A DNA stretch of 64,000 nucleotides. Source: Actinophytocola sp049647105 (GTDB lineage: Bacteria > Actinomycetota > Actinomycetes > Mycobacteriales > Pseudonocardiaceae). The notes beneath the pieces are model-generated. The model was given only the letters and a program-made list of their open reading frames with translations, did no database searches and was not told the origin of the DNA. Shown here in pieces: positions 24,279 through 34,229 of the stretch. Made by a program: the position numbers and the translations under genes. The stretch spans positions 1 through 64,000 of the forward strand of contig NZ_JBARWZ010000255.1 of assembly GCF_049647105.1 (NCBI RefSeq), read 5' to 3'. The first letter of the stretch is position 1; the number at the start of each line of letters is the position of its first letter.

Positions 24279-24671
24279 GTGATCGAGGACACCACACCCG
24301 AGCTGGCCTGTCCGATCGCACCGGTGGTCGACGTCGTGTTCAGCCGGTGGACCACGCCGATCCTGTGGGCGCTCAACGAGTACGGGCGGCAGCGGTTCGT
24401 CGAGCTGTCGCGCCGCATCGCCACCATCACGCCCAAGGTGCTGACCCAGCGGCTGCGGCAGCTGGAACGCGACGGTCTCGTCGTCCGCACCTACCACGCC
24501 GAGGTGCCGCCGCGCGTCGAGTACGAGATCAGCGACCTCGGGCGCAGCCTCGGGCCGCTGTTCGCCTCGCTCGCCGAGTGGTCGCCCAACCTCGAGCAGG
24601 TCGAGCTGGCGCGTGCCGACTACGACCGGAAGGCTAATGCAGGAACAAGAAGACCTGCAGCTCGCCGATGA
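24279..24671 (+). CDS. HxlR-family transcription regulator
   Basis: A 130-aa winged-helix protein. CPIAPVVDVVFSRWTTPILWALNEYGRQRFVELSRRIATITPKVLTQRLRQLERDGLVVRTYH spans the DNA-binding domain, with the family cysteine near residue 11 and the VEYEISDLGRSL end. The start is GTG. It is divergent from the NmrA-like gene, its presumed target. The last 38 bp overlap the 3' end of the convergent DUF445 gene. Confidence 0.9.
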   Translation: MIEDTTPELACPIAPVVDVVFSRWTTPILWALNEYGRQRFVELSRRIATITPKVLTQRLRQLERDGLVVRTYHAEVPPRVEYEISDLGRSLGPLFASLAEWSPNLEQVELARADYDRKANAGTRRPAARR

Positions 24672-25830
24672 GCGCGCCGATCACGGCGCCGACCGCGATC
24701 AGCTTCCACTCGTCCTGCCGGAACGCCGGGCGCAGCAGCGCCTCGTACTCGATCCGTGTCAGCCTGCGCATCTTCGTCGCGATCGTGTCGCGAATGTCCA
24801 GTGCCTCGTTCGCGTAGCGTTCCGCGGTGAGCATTGTCGTTGGCAGGTAACGGACAGCGTGGTCCGCAGCCGCCTTCTTCAGCTCCGCGAACCTGGTCGC
24901 GCCGACCAGCGGGCGGGCCAGGCCTGCCTGCTCGTCGATCGCCTGCTCGACCGTCTCCCGCACCATCGAACGCAGGCGGTCCGCCTTCGGGCCGCTCAGC
25001 ACGGCTGCCACCAGGTTCGGCACCGTCATCACGTCACGCGCCACGACCGCCGCGTACTGCTTCGCGACCTCGTCCCGCCTTCGCTGGAACACCCCCTGCA
25101 GCGGCACACCAAGAATCCTCCTGCGTTCGCGCGGGAAGAACACGAGCTTGATCGCGAGCCAGTCGGTGCACCAGCCGATCGCGGCGCCGAACAGCGGCAT
25201 CACGATCGGGTTCTTCGTCAGCGCCCAGACGGCCGTCTGCACCAGCCCGAGCACGAGGCCGAAGTAGACACCGCAGCGCGCGATGAACGCCATCTCCGGA
25301 CGGGAGATGTCGCGGATCAGCTTGAGCAGCAGGCGTCTGTCGCGGTGCAGCGCGTCCACCGCGACCTGCTTGATGTCGAGGAAGTCGTCGACGTTCTCGC
25401 CCAGCGCCGCCATGATCCGCCCGACCAGGTCGGGAATCCCGGCCTGCACGCGCTTGATCACCATCTCCTGCGCGATCGGCGGCAGGCTCTGCCACAGGCC
25501 CTGCCTGGCCATGACGTCGCGGGTGATCTCGTCGGCCGCCAGCATCAGCGGCAGCTCCAGCTCCTTGGCGAGCCTCGCCGGGTCGAGGCGCTGGAAGATC
25601 TCCTTCGGGTCGACGAGCTTGGCGGTCAGCAGGTCGGCGGCGACCGCGATCATGCGTTCCGAGTTGCGCGGCACGACACCCTGCCAGCCGAGGAAGGGCC
25701 GGATGCCGACGAACTCGAGCGGCCGGAACATCATCTCGATGGCCGCCCGCTTGGTCAGGTAGCCGATGATCGCCGCGATCACGGGCATGGACAGGTACAC
25801 CTGCCAGTGCTCGAGAAAGTCGTCGACCAT
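24634..25830 (-). CDS. DUF445 membrane protein
   Basis: A 398-aa protein. A first membrane helix (YLSMPVIAAIIGYLTKRAAIEMMF) with the nearby LEFVGIRPFLGWQGVVPRN motif defines DUF445. The middle is helical and soluble (KAKLVDPKEIF-like text), then two helices near 205-245 (GVYFGLVLGLVQTAVWAL, FGAAIGWCTDWLAIKLVFFP) repeat the N-terminal motif. A last helix (LIAVGAVIGALIGELQVFLFLH) ends the protein. Function is not established for the family. It overlaps the HxlR gene tail to tail. Confidence 0.88.
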   Translation of the reverse strand: MVDDFLEHWQVYLSMPVIAAIIGYLTKRAAIEMMFRPLEFVGIRPFLGWQGVVPRNSERMIAVAADLLTAKLVDPKEIFQRLDPARLAKELELPLMLAADEITRDVMARQGLWQSLPPIAQEMVIKRVQAGIPDLVGRIMAALGENVDDFLDIKQVAVDALHRDRRLLLKLIRDISRPEMAFIARCGVYFGLVLGLVQTAVWALTKNPIVMPLFGAAIGWCTDWLAIKLVFFPRERRRILGVPLQGVFQRRRDEVAKQYAAVVARDVMTVPNLVAAVLSGPKADRLRSMVRETVEQAIDEQAGLARPLVGATRFAELKKAAADHAVRYLPTTMLTAERYANEALDIRDTIATKMRRLTRIEYEALLRPAFRQDEWKLIAVGAVIGALIGELQVFLFLH

Positions 25831-25888
25831 AAGAGCGCAAGTATCGCCGACTCAGCCGCTCACCTGCGACTCCACGGCGCAGCGCGTC

Positions 25889-26764
25889 TCACCGCGCGGG
25901 CATCGGCACCGCGACCACCGAGGCCCCGCGCGCCGACCGGCCCCGCATCCTGCTGATCGTCCAGCACACCAGGTAGATCAGGAACGAGATCCCCGTGACG
26001 AACGCGCTCACCGGCGCGCCCGGCGCGAGCGACAGGATGAACCCGCCGAGCGCCGACGCCTCGGCGAACACCACCGCCAGCACCGTCGCGCGCAGCGGGC
26101 TCGCCGTCACCCGGGCCGCCGCGGCCGCCGGGGTGATCATCAGTGCCAGCACCAGCAACGCGCCGACCGTCTGCACACCCAGCGCCGTCGCGACGCCGAC
26201 CAGCACCGCGAACACGACCGACAGCCGGCCGACCGGCACGCCGCGTGCCTTCGCCACCTCCGGGTCCACCGACGAGAACAGCAGCGGCCGGTAGATCACC
26301 AGCAACACCAGCATGACCGCGATCCCGCACGCGGACAGCAGCGCGATCGACGCGAAGTCGACCCCGACGACCTGGCCGACCAGCAGCCCGAACTTGTTGT
26401 TCGCGCGGCCCGGGTACAGCCACAGCAGCAGCACGCCGACACCGAGGCCGAACGACAGGACCGCGCCGATCACCGAGTCGTGGTCGGAGTTGCGGCGCGA
26501 CAGCAGCCCCAGCACGAGCGCGGCGATCACGGCTCCGGCGAGCGCGCCGTGGCCGACGTTGATGCCCAGCAGCAGCGCGGCGGCGCCGCCGGTGAACGAC
26601 AGCTCGGACGTGCCGTGCACGGCGAACGCCATGTTGCGGCTCACGATCAACGGGCCGAGCACCCCGGCCAGCAACCCCAGGATGGCCGCCGCCACCAGCG
26701 CCGCCTGCACGTACGGCAGCGCCAGCAGCCTGCCCAGCAGCTCGAAGTCGAAGAGCTTGTCCAT
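25889..26764 (-). CDS. znuB: Zinc/manganese ABC transporter permease
   Basis: A 291-aa protein with about eight membrane helices of the ABC-3 type. It begins FELLGRLLALPYVQAALVAAAILGLLAGVLGPLIVSRNMAFAVHGTSELSFTGGAAALLLG, the diagnostic N-terminal region, and contains the coupling-helix stretch DPEVAKARGVPVG. ATG at 26764 overlaps the stop of the ATPase gene by one base. It is the last gene of a znuA-znuC-znuB operon. Zinc is preferred over manganese because of the Zur-like box before znuA. Confidence 0.9.
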   Translation of the reverse strand: MDKLFDFELLGRLLALPYVQAALVAAAILGLLAGVLGPLIVSRNMAFAVHGTSELSFTGGAAALLLGINVGHGALAGAVIAALVLGLLSRRNSDHDSVIGAVLSFGLGVGVLLLWLYPGRANNKFGLLVGQVVGVDFASIALLSACGIAVMLVLLVIYRPLLFSSVDPEVAKARGVPVGRLSVVFAVLVGVATALGVQTVGALLVLALMITPAAAAARVTASPLRATVLAVVFAEASALGGFILSLAPGAPVSAFVTGISFLIYLVCWTISRMRGRSARGASVVAVPMPAR

Positions 26765-27579
26765 CAGGCCGGTTCCTCGTGCAGGTGGTGGGTCTGGTCC
26801 TCGCACAACCCGCTCTGCGCACCGACCACGTGGATCTGCCCCCGCACCCGGACGACGTCGATCTTCGTGCGGTACAGCTCGGACAGCGTCGCCGAGGTCA
26901 TCACCTCGTCCGGCAGCCCGATCCGGAACCGGCCGTCCACGAGGTACAGGACGCGGTCGACGAGCGGCAGGATCGGGTTGATCTCGTGCGTCACGAACAG
27001 CACCGCGGTGTCGGCGGTGCGGCGGCGCTCGTTGATCAGCGAGCTGACCACCTGCTGGTTCGCGAGGTCGAGCGACAGCAGCGGCTCGTCGCACAGCAGC
27101 ACGTCCGGGTCGCTCACCAGCGCCTGCGCCACCCGCAGCCGCTGCTGCTCGCCGCCGGACAGCAGCGAGACCGGCGCCTTCGCGAACGCCTCGGCACCCA
27201 CCTCGGCGATCGCCTGGTCCACCCGCTGCCGCCGCTGACGGATCCGGGTGACGCCCGTCCCCCAACGGTGTCCGTCCAGGCCGAGGCCGACGAGGTCGCG
27301 GCCGCGCACCGGTGCGTCGATGGCGCGCTGCTGCGGGATGTACCCGATCCGCTTGTTGCCGCGGCCCGGCGGCTCGCCCGCGATCCGCGCGGTGCCCGAC
27401 GACAGTGCCCGCAACCCGAGCAGGACGCGGAGCAGGCTGGTCTTGCCGGACCCGTTGGGGCCCAGCACCGCGATGAACTCACCCGGCTCGATGTCGAGGT
27501 TCAGGCCGGACCACAGGACCCGGTCGCCGTAGCCGAGCGTCGCGTCCCGGAGCGAGATCGCGGGAACGTGTCCGTCCAT
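26764..27579 (-). CDS. znuC: Zinc/manganese ABC transporter ATP-binding protein
   Basis: A 271-aa ATPase. Walker A is GPNGSGKTSLL, the Q-loop lies in IGYIPQQRAID, the signature in SLLSGGEQQRLRVAQAL, Walker B in VLLCDEPLLSLD, and the switch His in VLFVTHEINPI. The C-terminal extension is short. The ATG at 27579 overlaps the znuA stop by four bases (ATGA), and the open frame before it lacks homology. It powers uptake through the permease encoded next. Confidence 0.93.
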   Translation of the reverse strand: MDGHVPAISLRDATLGYGDRVLWSGLNLDIEPGEFIAVLGPNGSGKTSLLRVLLGLRALSSGTARIAGEPPGRGNKRIGYIPQQRAIDAPVRGRDLVGLGLDGHRWGTGVTRIRQRRQRVDQAIAEVGAEAFAKAPVSLLSGGEQQRLRVAQALVSDPDVLLCDEPLLSLDLANQQVVSSLINERRRTADTAVLFVTHEINPILPLVDRVLYLVDGRFRIGLPDEVMTSATLSELYRTKIDVVRVRGQIHVVGAQSGLCEDQTHHLHEEPA

Positions 27580-28451
27580 CAAGCCACCGCGCCCGCCAAC
27601 GCGGCCACCTGCTTCGTCATCCACTCAACGTAGTCGGTCACACCCGGTGGCAGCGTCTCACTCACGCTCACGATCGGGACCCCCGCGGTCGTCGCCGCCT
27701 CGGTGAGCCGGTTGGTCACGTTCGACTCGGCCTGGTCGTTGTTGACCAGCGCCACGACCTGCTTGCCGGACACCAGGTCCATGGTGTCGGCGACCGCGGC
27801 GACCGGCGGGTCGGTCTCCTCCTCGATGGCCTCGGAGAACTCCGGCGGGGTCACGTCGGTCAGGCCCGCGGCGTCGAGCAGGTACTTCGCGACGGGCTCG
27901 GTGGCGACGACCTTGCCGTCCGGGATGGCCGCCGCCTTCGTGGCCACCTCGTCGACCCTGGCGTTGAACGCCTTCGCGTTGGCGGCATAGGTGTCCTTGT
28001 TGCCGGGGTCGATGGCACCCAGCTCGGCGGCGACCTTGTCCGCCACTTTCGTGACGGTCGGCAGGTCGTACCAGACGTGCTCGTTCTCGCCCTCCGGGAA
28101 ACCCGAGACGTCGTAGGCGACGATCCGCTTGGCGTCGGTGCCCGCCGCGTCGGCCAGCTTGGCGAAGAAGTCGTCGTAGCCGCCGCCGTTGTAGACGACG
28201 AGCTTCGACTCCGTGAGAAGCGTCGCGTCCTCCGGTTTGTCCGCATAGGAATGCGGGTCCGCCGACGGTTCGTTGATCAGGGAGCGAACGCGCACTCCGT
28301 CGCCGCCGACCGCCGCGGCCACGCTGCCCCACACGTTGGTCGACGCGACGACGGCGATCTTGCCGTCCGCCGCGGCGTCGCTCGTCCCGCCGCCGCAGCC
28401 CGTGGCCAGCATGGCGACCGCGGCGACCGCGAGAGGAAGGGCGCTTCTCAT
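27579..28451 (-). CDS. znuA: Zinc/manganese-binding lipoprotein
   Basis: A 290-aa cluster A-I binding protein. A signal peptide with lipobox (MLATGCGG, Cys19) anchors it outside. Metal ligand candidates are His in SADPHSYADK and in NEHVWYDLP. The position where many homologues have His reads ATEPVAKY instead. The acidic ligand lies in VNNDQAES near 235. The His-rich loop common in zinc-specific ZnuA is absent, so manganese binding cannot be ruled out. GGAGGA precedes the ATG. It is the first gene of the operon, behind a Zur-like box. Confidence 0.9.
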   Translation of the reverse strand: MRSALPLAVAAVAMLATGCGGGTSDAAADGKIAVVASTNVWGSVAAAVGGDGVRVRSLINEPSADPHSYADKPEDATLLTESKLVVYNGGGYDDFFAKLADAAGTDAKRIVAYDVSGFPEGENEHVWYDLPTVTKVADKVAAELGAIDPGNKDTYAANAKAFNARVDEVATKAAAIPDGKVVATEPVAKYLLDAAGLTDVTPPEFSEAIEEETDPPVAAVADTMDLVSGKQVVALVNNDQAESNVTNRLTEAATTAGVPIVSVSETLPPGVTDYVEWMTKQVAALAGAVA

Positions 28452-28490
28452 GGCGTTCCTCCGAACTACTTATGCGTGTCACGCTATAGG

Positions 28491-28509
28491 TAATGGAAAC
28501 CGTTTTCGA
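28491..28509. promoter_or_regulatory. Zur-like operator before znuACB
   Basis: The 19-bp site has GAAA-CC-GTTTTC symmetry (GGAAACCGTTTTCG), close to the actinobacterial Zur pattern TGAAAATGATTTTCA in spacing and half-sites. It lies about 40 bp before the znuA start. Repression by zinc-bound Zur is inferred. Confidence 0.55.
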
Positions 28510-28622
28510 CTACTGCTTGTCGACTATACGACTGGAAACCCGGGGCGCCTCACCAGACCGGGTGAGAAGCGCCACCAGGCCAGGTGGCGGAGACGTGCGT
28601 CGCCGGACTTCTGCTTGTGCTT

Positions 28623-28640
28623 CTGAACCGTTACGGTCAG
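28623..28640. promoter_or_regulatory. Near-palindrome before LacI gene
   Basis: CTGAACCGTTACGGTCAG is a near-perfect palindrome (ACCGT-T-ACGGT core) ending three bases before the regulator's start. LacI proteins often bind such sites for autoregulation. Confidence 0.45.
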
Positions 28641-28643
28641 CAC

Positions 28644-29744
<1,101 letters not shown>

Positions 29745-29793
29745 CCCGAACGAAAGTCCCACTCGTTCGCCCGCCGGGGGCCCCCCGATTTCA

Positions 29794-29815
29794 ACGCTAC
29801 CGCGAGGCACCGACA
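29794..29815 (-). promoter_or_regulatory. Orphan PafBC-type promoter motif
   Basis: On the minus strand: TGTCGGTG, eight bases, TAGCGT. This fits TGTCRGTG-N8-TANNNT exactly. It lies between two convergent genes and points into the 3' end of the LacI gene. No gene follows it. Just downstream, CGAACGA/TCGTTCG (29753-29775 region) can form a hairpin, so a short RNA is possible. Confidence 0.55.
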
Positions 29816-29835
29816 GTTTTGGGCGGGCGCCTAGG

Positions 29836-30537
29836 CTACGTCAGCACGAGCTGCGTTGGCGCGCCTGCCAGCGGGCCCAGCTTGCCCACCACCTGGTAGG
29901 TGCCCGCCGGGACCGGCTTGCGCTCCAGCGGGCAGCCGGGCGCGGACGTCCGGCCCGCCCATTTGACCGAGAACTCGACCGGCTGGTTCGGCGGCAGCAC
30001 CCGCACGTCCTGCGCGGGCGGCTTGTAGCAGTCATTGCTCGACCACAGCCGCGCGCCGTCGGCACCGAGCAACAGGATCTCCCGCAGCGTGCGGCTCACG
30101 TCCCTCGTGCACGGCACCGGGCCCGCGTTGACGACCCGCAGCTTCAGCAGCGGCAGCGCGCCGACCCGGTAGGACGGCACCTCCGGTGCCGCCACGACCT
30201 TCGTCACCGCGTCCGGGCACGCGGCGGGCGGGACGGGCGGCGGGGCCGTCGTGGGTACCGGGGACGCGGCGGGGCGTGGCACCTCCGACATCGGCTCCTC
30301 CGGCACTGGGCTCGGCGCGGCCGCGCGACGCGACGTGGTGCGAACGCCGCTGGGCACCACCGCGCCACCCAGCTCCGACGCGCTCGTCGCGCCATGAACG
30401 GGGTGCTGGTCGTCCGACTCGACGAGCCTGCCGATGACCCACGCCAGCAGCAGCACAGCGAGCACCGAACCGACCGCCGCGACAACGCGGCGGCGCCAGT
30501 ACACGGACTGGGGCAGCGGTCCGCTCGGTTCGACCAT
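29836..30537 (-). CDS. Membrane-anchored exported protein (Rv3587c-like)
   Basis: A 233-aa protein. A short basic N-terminus, one membrane helix (VVAAVGSVLAVLLLAWVIGRLV, about 17-38), a Pro/Ala/Ser-rich linker to about residue 110, then an exported beta-sandwich-like domain with four cysteines (ACPDAVTKVV, VPCTRDVSR, NDCYKPP, GCPLERKPV). Its position next to carbonic anhydrase and mutY is that of Rv3587c in Mycobacterium. Function unknown. The ATG at 30537 was chosen because the helix follows at a normal distance. Confidence 0.72.
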   Translation of the reverse strand: MVEPSGPLPQSVYWRRRVVAAVGSVLAVLLLAWVIGRLVESDDQHPVHGATSASELGGAVVPSGVRTTSRRAAAPSPVPEEPMSEVPRPAASPVPTTAPPPVPPAACPDAVTKVVAAPEVPSYRVGALPLLKLRVVNAGPVPCTRDVSRTLREILLLGADGARLWSSNDCYKPPAQDVRVLPPNQPVEFSVKWAGRTSAPGCPLERKPVPAGTYQVVGKLGPLAGAPTQLVLT

Positions 30538-30737
30538 GACCAGAAGGTAGTGCCGCCCCACCGCATGCACCTGGATCTCCGACGGACCCGAAAGGAGGAT
30601 ATTTTCCCAGGTGTGAGCACGGAGAGTTGTTGTCGACGACACGTTGCCCTCGGCTCGCACCCTTGCTCCAATTGGTGTCGAGCGGGTTTCCAGTGCTTGA
30701 GCGCAATGTGGGCACGGCGAGACACGGGAGCTGACGA

Positions 30738-31229
30738 ATGACCGCGATCGACGATCTCCTCCACCGGCACGTGACCGGTGTCGACCTCGGCGCGCCCGAG
30801 GTGCCGACACCGGTGCCATCGCTGCACCTGGCCGTCGTGACCTGCATGGACGCGCGCATCAAGGTGTTCGACGTGTTCGGCCTGCGCCACGGCGAGGTGC
30901 ACATCCTGCGCAACGCGGGCGGTGTCGTGACCGACGACGTGATCCGCTCGCTCGCGATCAGCCAGCGCAAGCTCGAGACGCGCGAGGTGATCATCATGCA
31001 GCACACCTCGTGCGGCCTCTCGCTGATCACCGAGGACGAGTTCAAGGACGAGCTGGAGCAGGACACGAAGCTCCGCCCGCCGTGGTCGATCGAGGCGTTC
31101 CGCGAGGTCAAGGACAGCGTGCGGCAGTCGGTGGAGCGGGTGCGGCGCAGCCCGTTCGTGCCGTACCGCGACAACGTCCGCGGGTTCGTCTACGACGTGC
31201 ACACCGCGGATCTGACCGAGGTTCACTGA
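30738..31229 (+). CDS. Beta-class carbonic anhydrase
   Basis: A 163-aa enzyme that interconverts CO2 and bicarbonate. Zinc ligands are visible: Cys in VVTCMDARI, His and Cys in IMQHTSCGL. The Asp-Arg pair of the active site is in the CMDAR motif. The helix HILRNAGGVVTDDVIRSLAIS is typical of the short, plant-unlike clade (Rv3588c-like). It is divergent from the membrane protein and sits 49 bp before mutY, as in Mycobacterium. Confidence 0.93.
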   Translation: MTAIDDLLHRHVTGVDLGAPEVPTPVPSLHLAVVTCMDARIKVFDVFGLRHGEVHILRNAGGVVTDDVIRSLAISQRKLETREVIIMQHTSCGLSLITEDEFKDELEQDTKLRPPWSIEAFREVKDSVRQSVERVRRSPFVPYRDNVRGFVYDVHTADLTEVH

Positions 31230-31278
31230 GCGGCACACCGACGAGCTGACCGGGATGTGCTGACGTAGCATCGCGGCG

Positions 31279-32160
31279 ATGACCATCGACGCGACGGTGC
31301 TGACGGACTGGTTCGCCGAGAAGGCCCGGGACCTGCCATGGCGCGGCCCCGACTGCTCGGCGTGGGGCGTGCTGGTCAGCGAGATCATGCTGCAACAGAC
31401 CCCGGTCGCCCGTGTCGAACCGTCCTGGCACGAGTGGATGGCCCGCTGGCCGGTCCCGTCCGCGCTCGCCGCCGCCACCCCCGCCGACGTGCTCCGCGCG
31501 TGGGGCAAGCTCGGTTATCCCCGCCGTGCGCTGCGGTTGCGTGACGCCGCGGCCGTGATCGCCGCCGAGCACGGCGACGTCGTGCCATCCGATGTGGACA
31601 CGCTGCTGGCGTTGCCCGGCATCGGCGCGTACACCGCGCGTGCGGTCGCCGCGTTCGCGTACCGCAGGCGCTGCCCGGTCGTGGACACCAACGTGCGGCG
31701 CGTCATCGCCCGCGCGGTGCACGGCGCGGGCGACGCGGGGCCCGCGTCGAACACCCGCGACATGGCCGACGCGGAGAAGCTGCTGCCCGCCGACCACGAG
31801 CACGCCGCGCGGATGTCGGCGGCACTGATGGAGCTGGGCGCCATCGTGTGCACGGCACGCAACCCGCGCTGCGCCGACTGCCCGGTGTTCGACGCGTGCG
31901 CGTGGCAGCGCAACGGCAGGCCCGCCTACGCCGGACCCGCGAAGCCCGTGCAGAAGTTCGCTGGCACGGACCGCCAGGTGCGTGGTCTGCTGCTGGACGT
32001 CCTGCGGGACACCTCGGTCCCGGTCCCCAAGACCCGGCTGGACGTCGTCTGGTCCGACGCGGGGCAGCGGGACAGGTGTCTCGACTCGCTGCTGGTGGAC
32101 GGCCTGGTCGAACAGACCACCGACGGCTTGTTCGCGTTACCCGGAGAGCACCGCCACTGA
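31279..32160 (+). CDS. mutY: A/G-specific adenine glycosylase
   Basis: A 293-aa enzyme that removes adenine paired with 8-oxoguanine. It has VSEIMLQQTPVARV with the catalytic Glu, the helix-hairpin-helix LLALPGIGAYTARAVAAFAY followed by PVVDTNVRRV with the catalytic Asp, and a complete 4Fe-4S loop with cysteine spacing 6-2-5 (CTARNPRCADCPVFDAC). The C-terminal MutT-like recognition domain is much shorter than in E. coli (350 aa), as in many Actinobacteria. Confidence 0.95.
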   Translation: MTIDATVLTDWFAEKARDLPWRGPDCSAWGVLVSEIMLQQTPVARVEPSWHEWMARWPVPSALAAATPADVLRAWGKLGYPRRALRLRDAAAVIAAEHGDVVPSDVDTLLALPGIGAYTARAVAAFAYRRRCPVVDTNVRRVIARAVHGAGDAGPASNTRDMADAEKLLPADHEHAARMSAALMELGAIVCTARNPRCADCPVFDACAWQRNGRPAYAGPAKPVQKFAGTDRQVRGLLLDVLRDTSVPVPKTRLDVVWSDAGQRDRCLDSLLVDGLVEQTTDGLFALPGEHRH

Positions 32161-32298
32161 GCGGAGCTTCGCCACTGAGAATCGGCAACCAAATTCTCTG
32201 GCAATTGGGGAACTCTTGTCTTCGAGGTAGCCACGGCACTACGTTCGGAATGCCAGTCACCGATCTGGGCCGAACGGCCCCAGTCGAGGGAGATCGAG

Positions 32299-33351
32299 AT
32301 GGCCGTATCCCGCCGTGCCCTGTTGAGGGGCGGCTTCACCGTCACAGCGATGGGCGCACTGGGCGCGTCGACAGCGCCACTGGCGTTTGGTGAGGTCAGA
32401 GCCAGCACCGCCAACGCCGTCGAACGTCCGCGCATCCACACGTGCAACGAGTGGGGCGCTCGCCCGCCGAACGGCACCATCACCGTCGAGAACCACAAAC
32501 CGACCTACATCGTCGTCCACCACACCGCGGGCGGAAACTCGTCCGACACGTCGCTGGCGCACGCGTACCAGATCTCACGCGACATCCAGGACTTCCACAT
32601 GGACGGCCGCGGCTGGATCGACACCGGCCAGCAGCTCACCAACAGCCGGGGTGGGCACGTCACCGAGGGTCGCCACCGCAGCGTGGAGATCCTTGACGGC
32701 GGCACGAGGCACGTGCAGGGCGCGAACGTCGGCGACCACAACAGCGAGATCATCGGCATCGAGAACGAGGGCCTCTACTCCACAGTGGACGTCCCGAATG
32801 CCCTGTGGAACTCGCTCGTGCAGCTGGTCGCGTACATCGCCCAGTCGTACGGCATCTCGCCGGACATGATCCGAGGGCACCGCGACTTCAACGCCACCGA
32901 GTGCCCCGGCCAGGTGCTGTACGAGCGCCTGCCGGAGCTGATCGAGGCCGTCCGCGGCGCCCTGGGGGCCTCACCCGCCGCCGCCGCCGCTCCGCAGCTC
33001 ACCTGGCCCCTGCTGAAGCCGGGCGAGCGGAGCGACAAAGTCCTTGCCGCGCAACACCTCCTGCGCGCACGCGGCGTGGACCTCAAGGCGGACGGCGTGT
33101 TCGGTGCCGCGACGTTCGACGCGGTGTCGCGGCTCGCGGCCGAGAACGGCGTGGCGTACGAACCCTGCTACGCCAGCCGGACCGCGGACGAGAGCGGCTT
33201 CATCGGCGTCACCACATGGCCGCTGCTGGTGCGCACCGTGCTGGCAGGCGACACCGGTGAGGCCGCGAAGGCCGCGCAGGTGCTGATGTCCGCGCGCGGC
33301 CGGCAGATCGGCACCGTCGACACCGCGACCTGGCAGCGGCTGCTCGCCTGA
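32299..33351 (+). CDS. Tat-exported N-acetylmuramoyl-L-alanine amidase
   Basis: A 350-aa protein. The first 30 residues are a Tat signal with twin arginine (AVSRRALLRGGF). Residues about 45-220 form an amidase_2/PGRP domain: zinc ligands are His in YIVVHHTAGG, and His and Cys in MIRGHRDFNATECPG; GWIDTGQQLTNSRGGHVTEGR and NSEIIGIENEG are the usual neighbours. Residues about 235-350 hold two short peptidoglycan-binding repeats (LKADGVFGAATFDAVSRLA; GRQIGTVDTATWQRLLA). It should cleave the amide between MurNAc and the stem peptide in the wall. Confidence 0.93.
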   Translation: MAVSRRALLRGGFTVTAMGALGASTAPLAFGEVRASTANAVERPRIHTCNEWGARPPNGTITVENHKPTYIVVHHTAGGNSSDTSLAHAYQISRDIQDFHMDGRGWIDTGQQLTNSRGGHVTEGRHRSVEILDGGTRHVQGANVGDHNSEIIGIENEGLYSTVDVPNALWNSLVQLVAYIAQSYGISPDMIRGHRDFNATECPGQVLYERLPELIEAVRGALGASPAAAAAPQLTWPLLKPGERSDKVLAAQHLLRARGVDLKADGVFGAATFDAVSRLAAENGVAYEPCYASRTADESGFIGVTTWPLLVRTVLAGDTGEAAKAAQVLMSARGRQIGTVDTATWQRLLA

Positions 33352-33370
33352 CACCTGGCACCCTGCGTGC

Positions 33371-33886
33371 ATGGCGCAGGCGCTGGAGTTCCACTTCGAC
33401 GGCGACGCGGACGTCGCCGTACGAGGACTGTGGCGGAGGCTGGCGGACAACGGCGTCCCCAGCCCCGCCACATCACCACACGTCACGTTCGCGGCCGCCG
33501 GCACGATTCCCGCCGCCATCCGCGGCGCGCTGCGGGAGGACCTGCGGCTGCTGTCGATCCCCTCGTTGTGGCTGTCGATCCTGACCGCCGCCGAGGGTGA
33601 GCTGGCACTGACCGCGGTCGTCGACACCGAACTGCTCGCCGTCCACTCCGCGATCCACGACGTGCTGGCGAAACGGGTGAAACAGCCGGTCGCGCGGTAT
33701 TTGCCGGGTTCGTGGATGCCGCACTGCGTCCTCGCCCGCGACCTCGAGCCTGCTCAGATGACGGCAGGCTTCGCGGCGCTCTACCCGGTAGGGTCGATCA
33801 AGGCAAGGATCACCGAGATCGTGGTCGTCGACACCCACACGGGTGAGGCTGACGTCCTGCGCGATCTGGAGGACGGGCATGAGTGA
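33371..33886 (+). CDS. 2'-5' RNA ligase-like (2H) phosphoesterase
   Basis: A 171-aa protein of the LigT/2H fold. The two histidine motifs are SPHVTFAAAG (HxT, about residue 36) and WMPHCVLARDL (HCV, about residue 116). The second has Val where Thr or Ser is usual, so activity may differ. Real substrates of bacterial members are poorly known. It lies 19 bp behind the amidase gene and overlaps the next small ORF by eight bases. Confidence 0.8.
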   Translation: MAQALEFHFDGDADVAVRGLWRRLADNGVPSPATSPHVTFAAAGTIPAAIRGALREDLRLLSIPSLWLSILTAAEGELALTAVVDTELLAVHSAIHDVLAKRVKQPVARYLPGSWMPHCVLARDLEPAQMTAGFAALYPVGSIKARITEIVVVDTHTGEADVLRDLEDGHE

Positions 33887-34208
33887 AGAACTGCGCACGG
33901 TGCGGGACACCCTCATCGAGGAACTGCGCCGGTCGGACACGCTGACCGTCGCGGGACGGGCCCTCTTCGCCCGCTACTCGGCGATGTGCGAGGCGGCGGC
34001 CGGCGCGGCCGCCACACCACCGCCCGCCAACGAACCCGCGCCACCGCCCCGGCCCGTTCGCCGCACGGCCGCGGAGGAGGAAGAGGAGTTCGGCAGCTCG
34101 TTCATGGTCCGGCCCACCGCGGCGCAGTCGAAGATCCCCGGCTACCGCGAAACACCCGCCGACCCACCCGCCGACCTGCCACGTTCCCTACGGGAGCGCC
34201 GCCGCTAG
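33879..34208 (+). CDS. Small hypothetical protein
   Basis: A 109-aa protein with an N-terminal helix (LRTVRDTLIEELRRSDTLTVAGRALFARYSAMCEAA), an Ala/Pro-rich middle, an acidic patch (AAEEEEEFGSSFMVR) and a basic end. No domain is recognised. The ATG overlaps the phosphoesterase stop, so co-expression is likely. Confidence 0.6.
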   Translation: MSEELRTVRDTLIEELRRSDTLTVAGRALFARYSAMCEAAAGAAATPPPANEPAPPPRPVRRTAAEEEEEFGSSFMVRPTAAQSKIPGYRETPADPPADLPRSLRERRR

Positions 34209-34229
34209 CAGGACCCACCCCTGCCCGAT

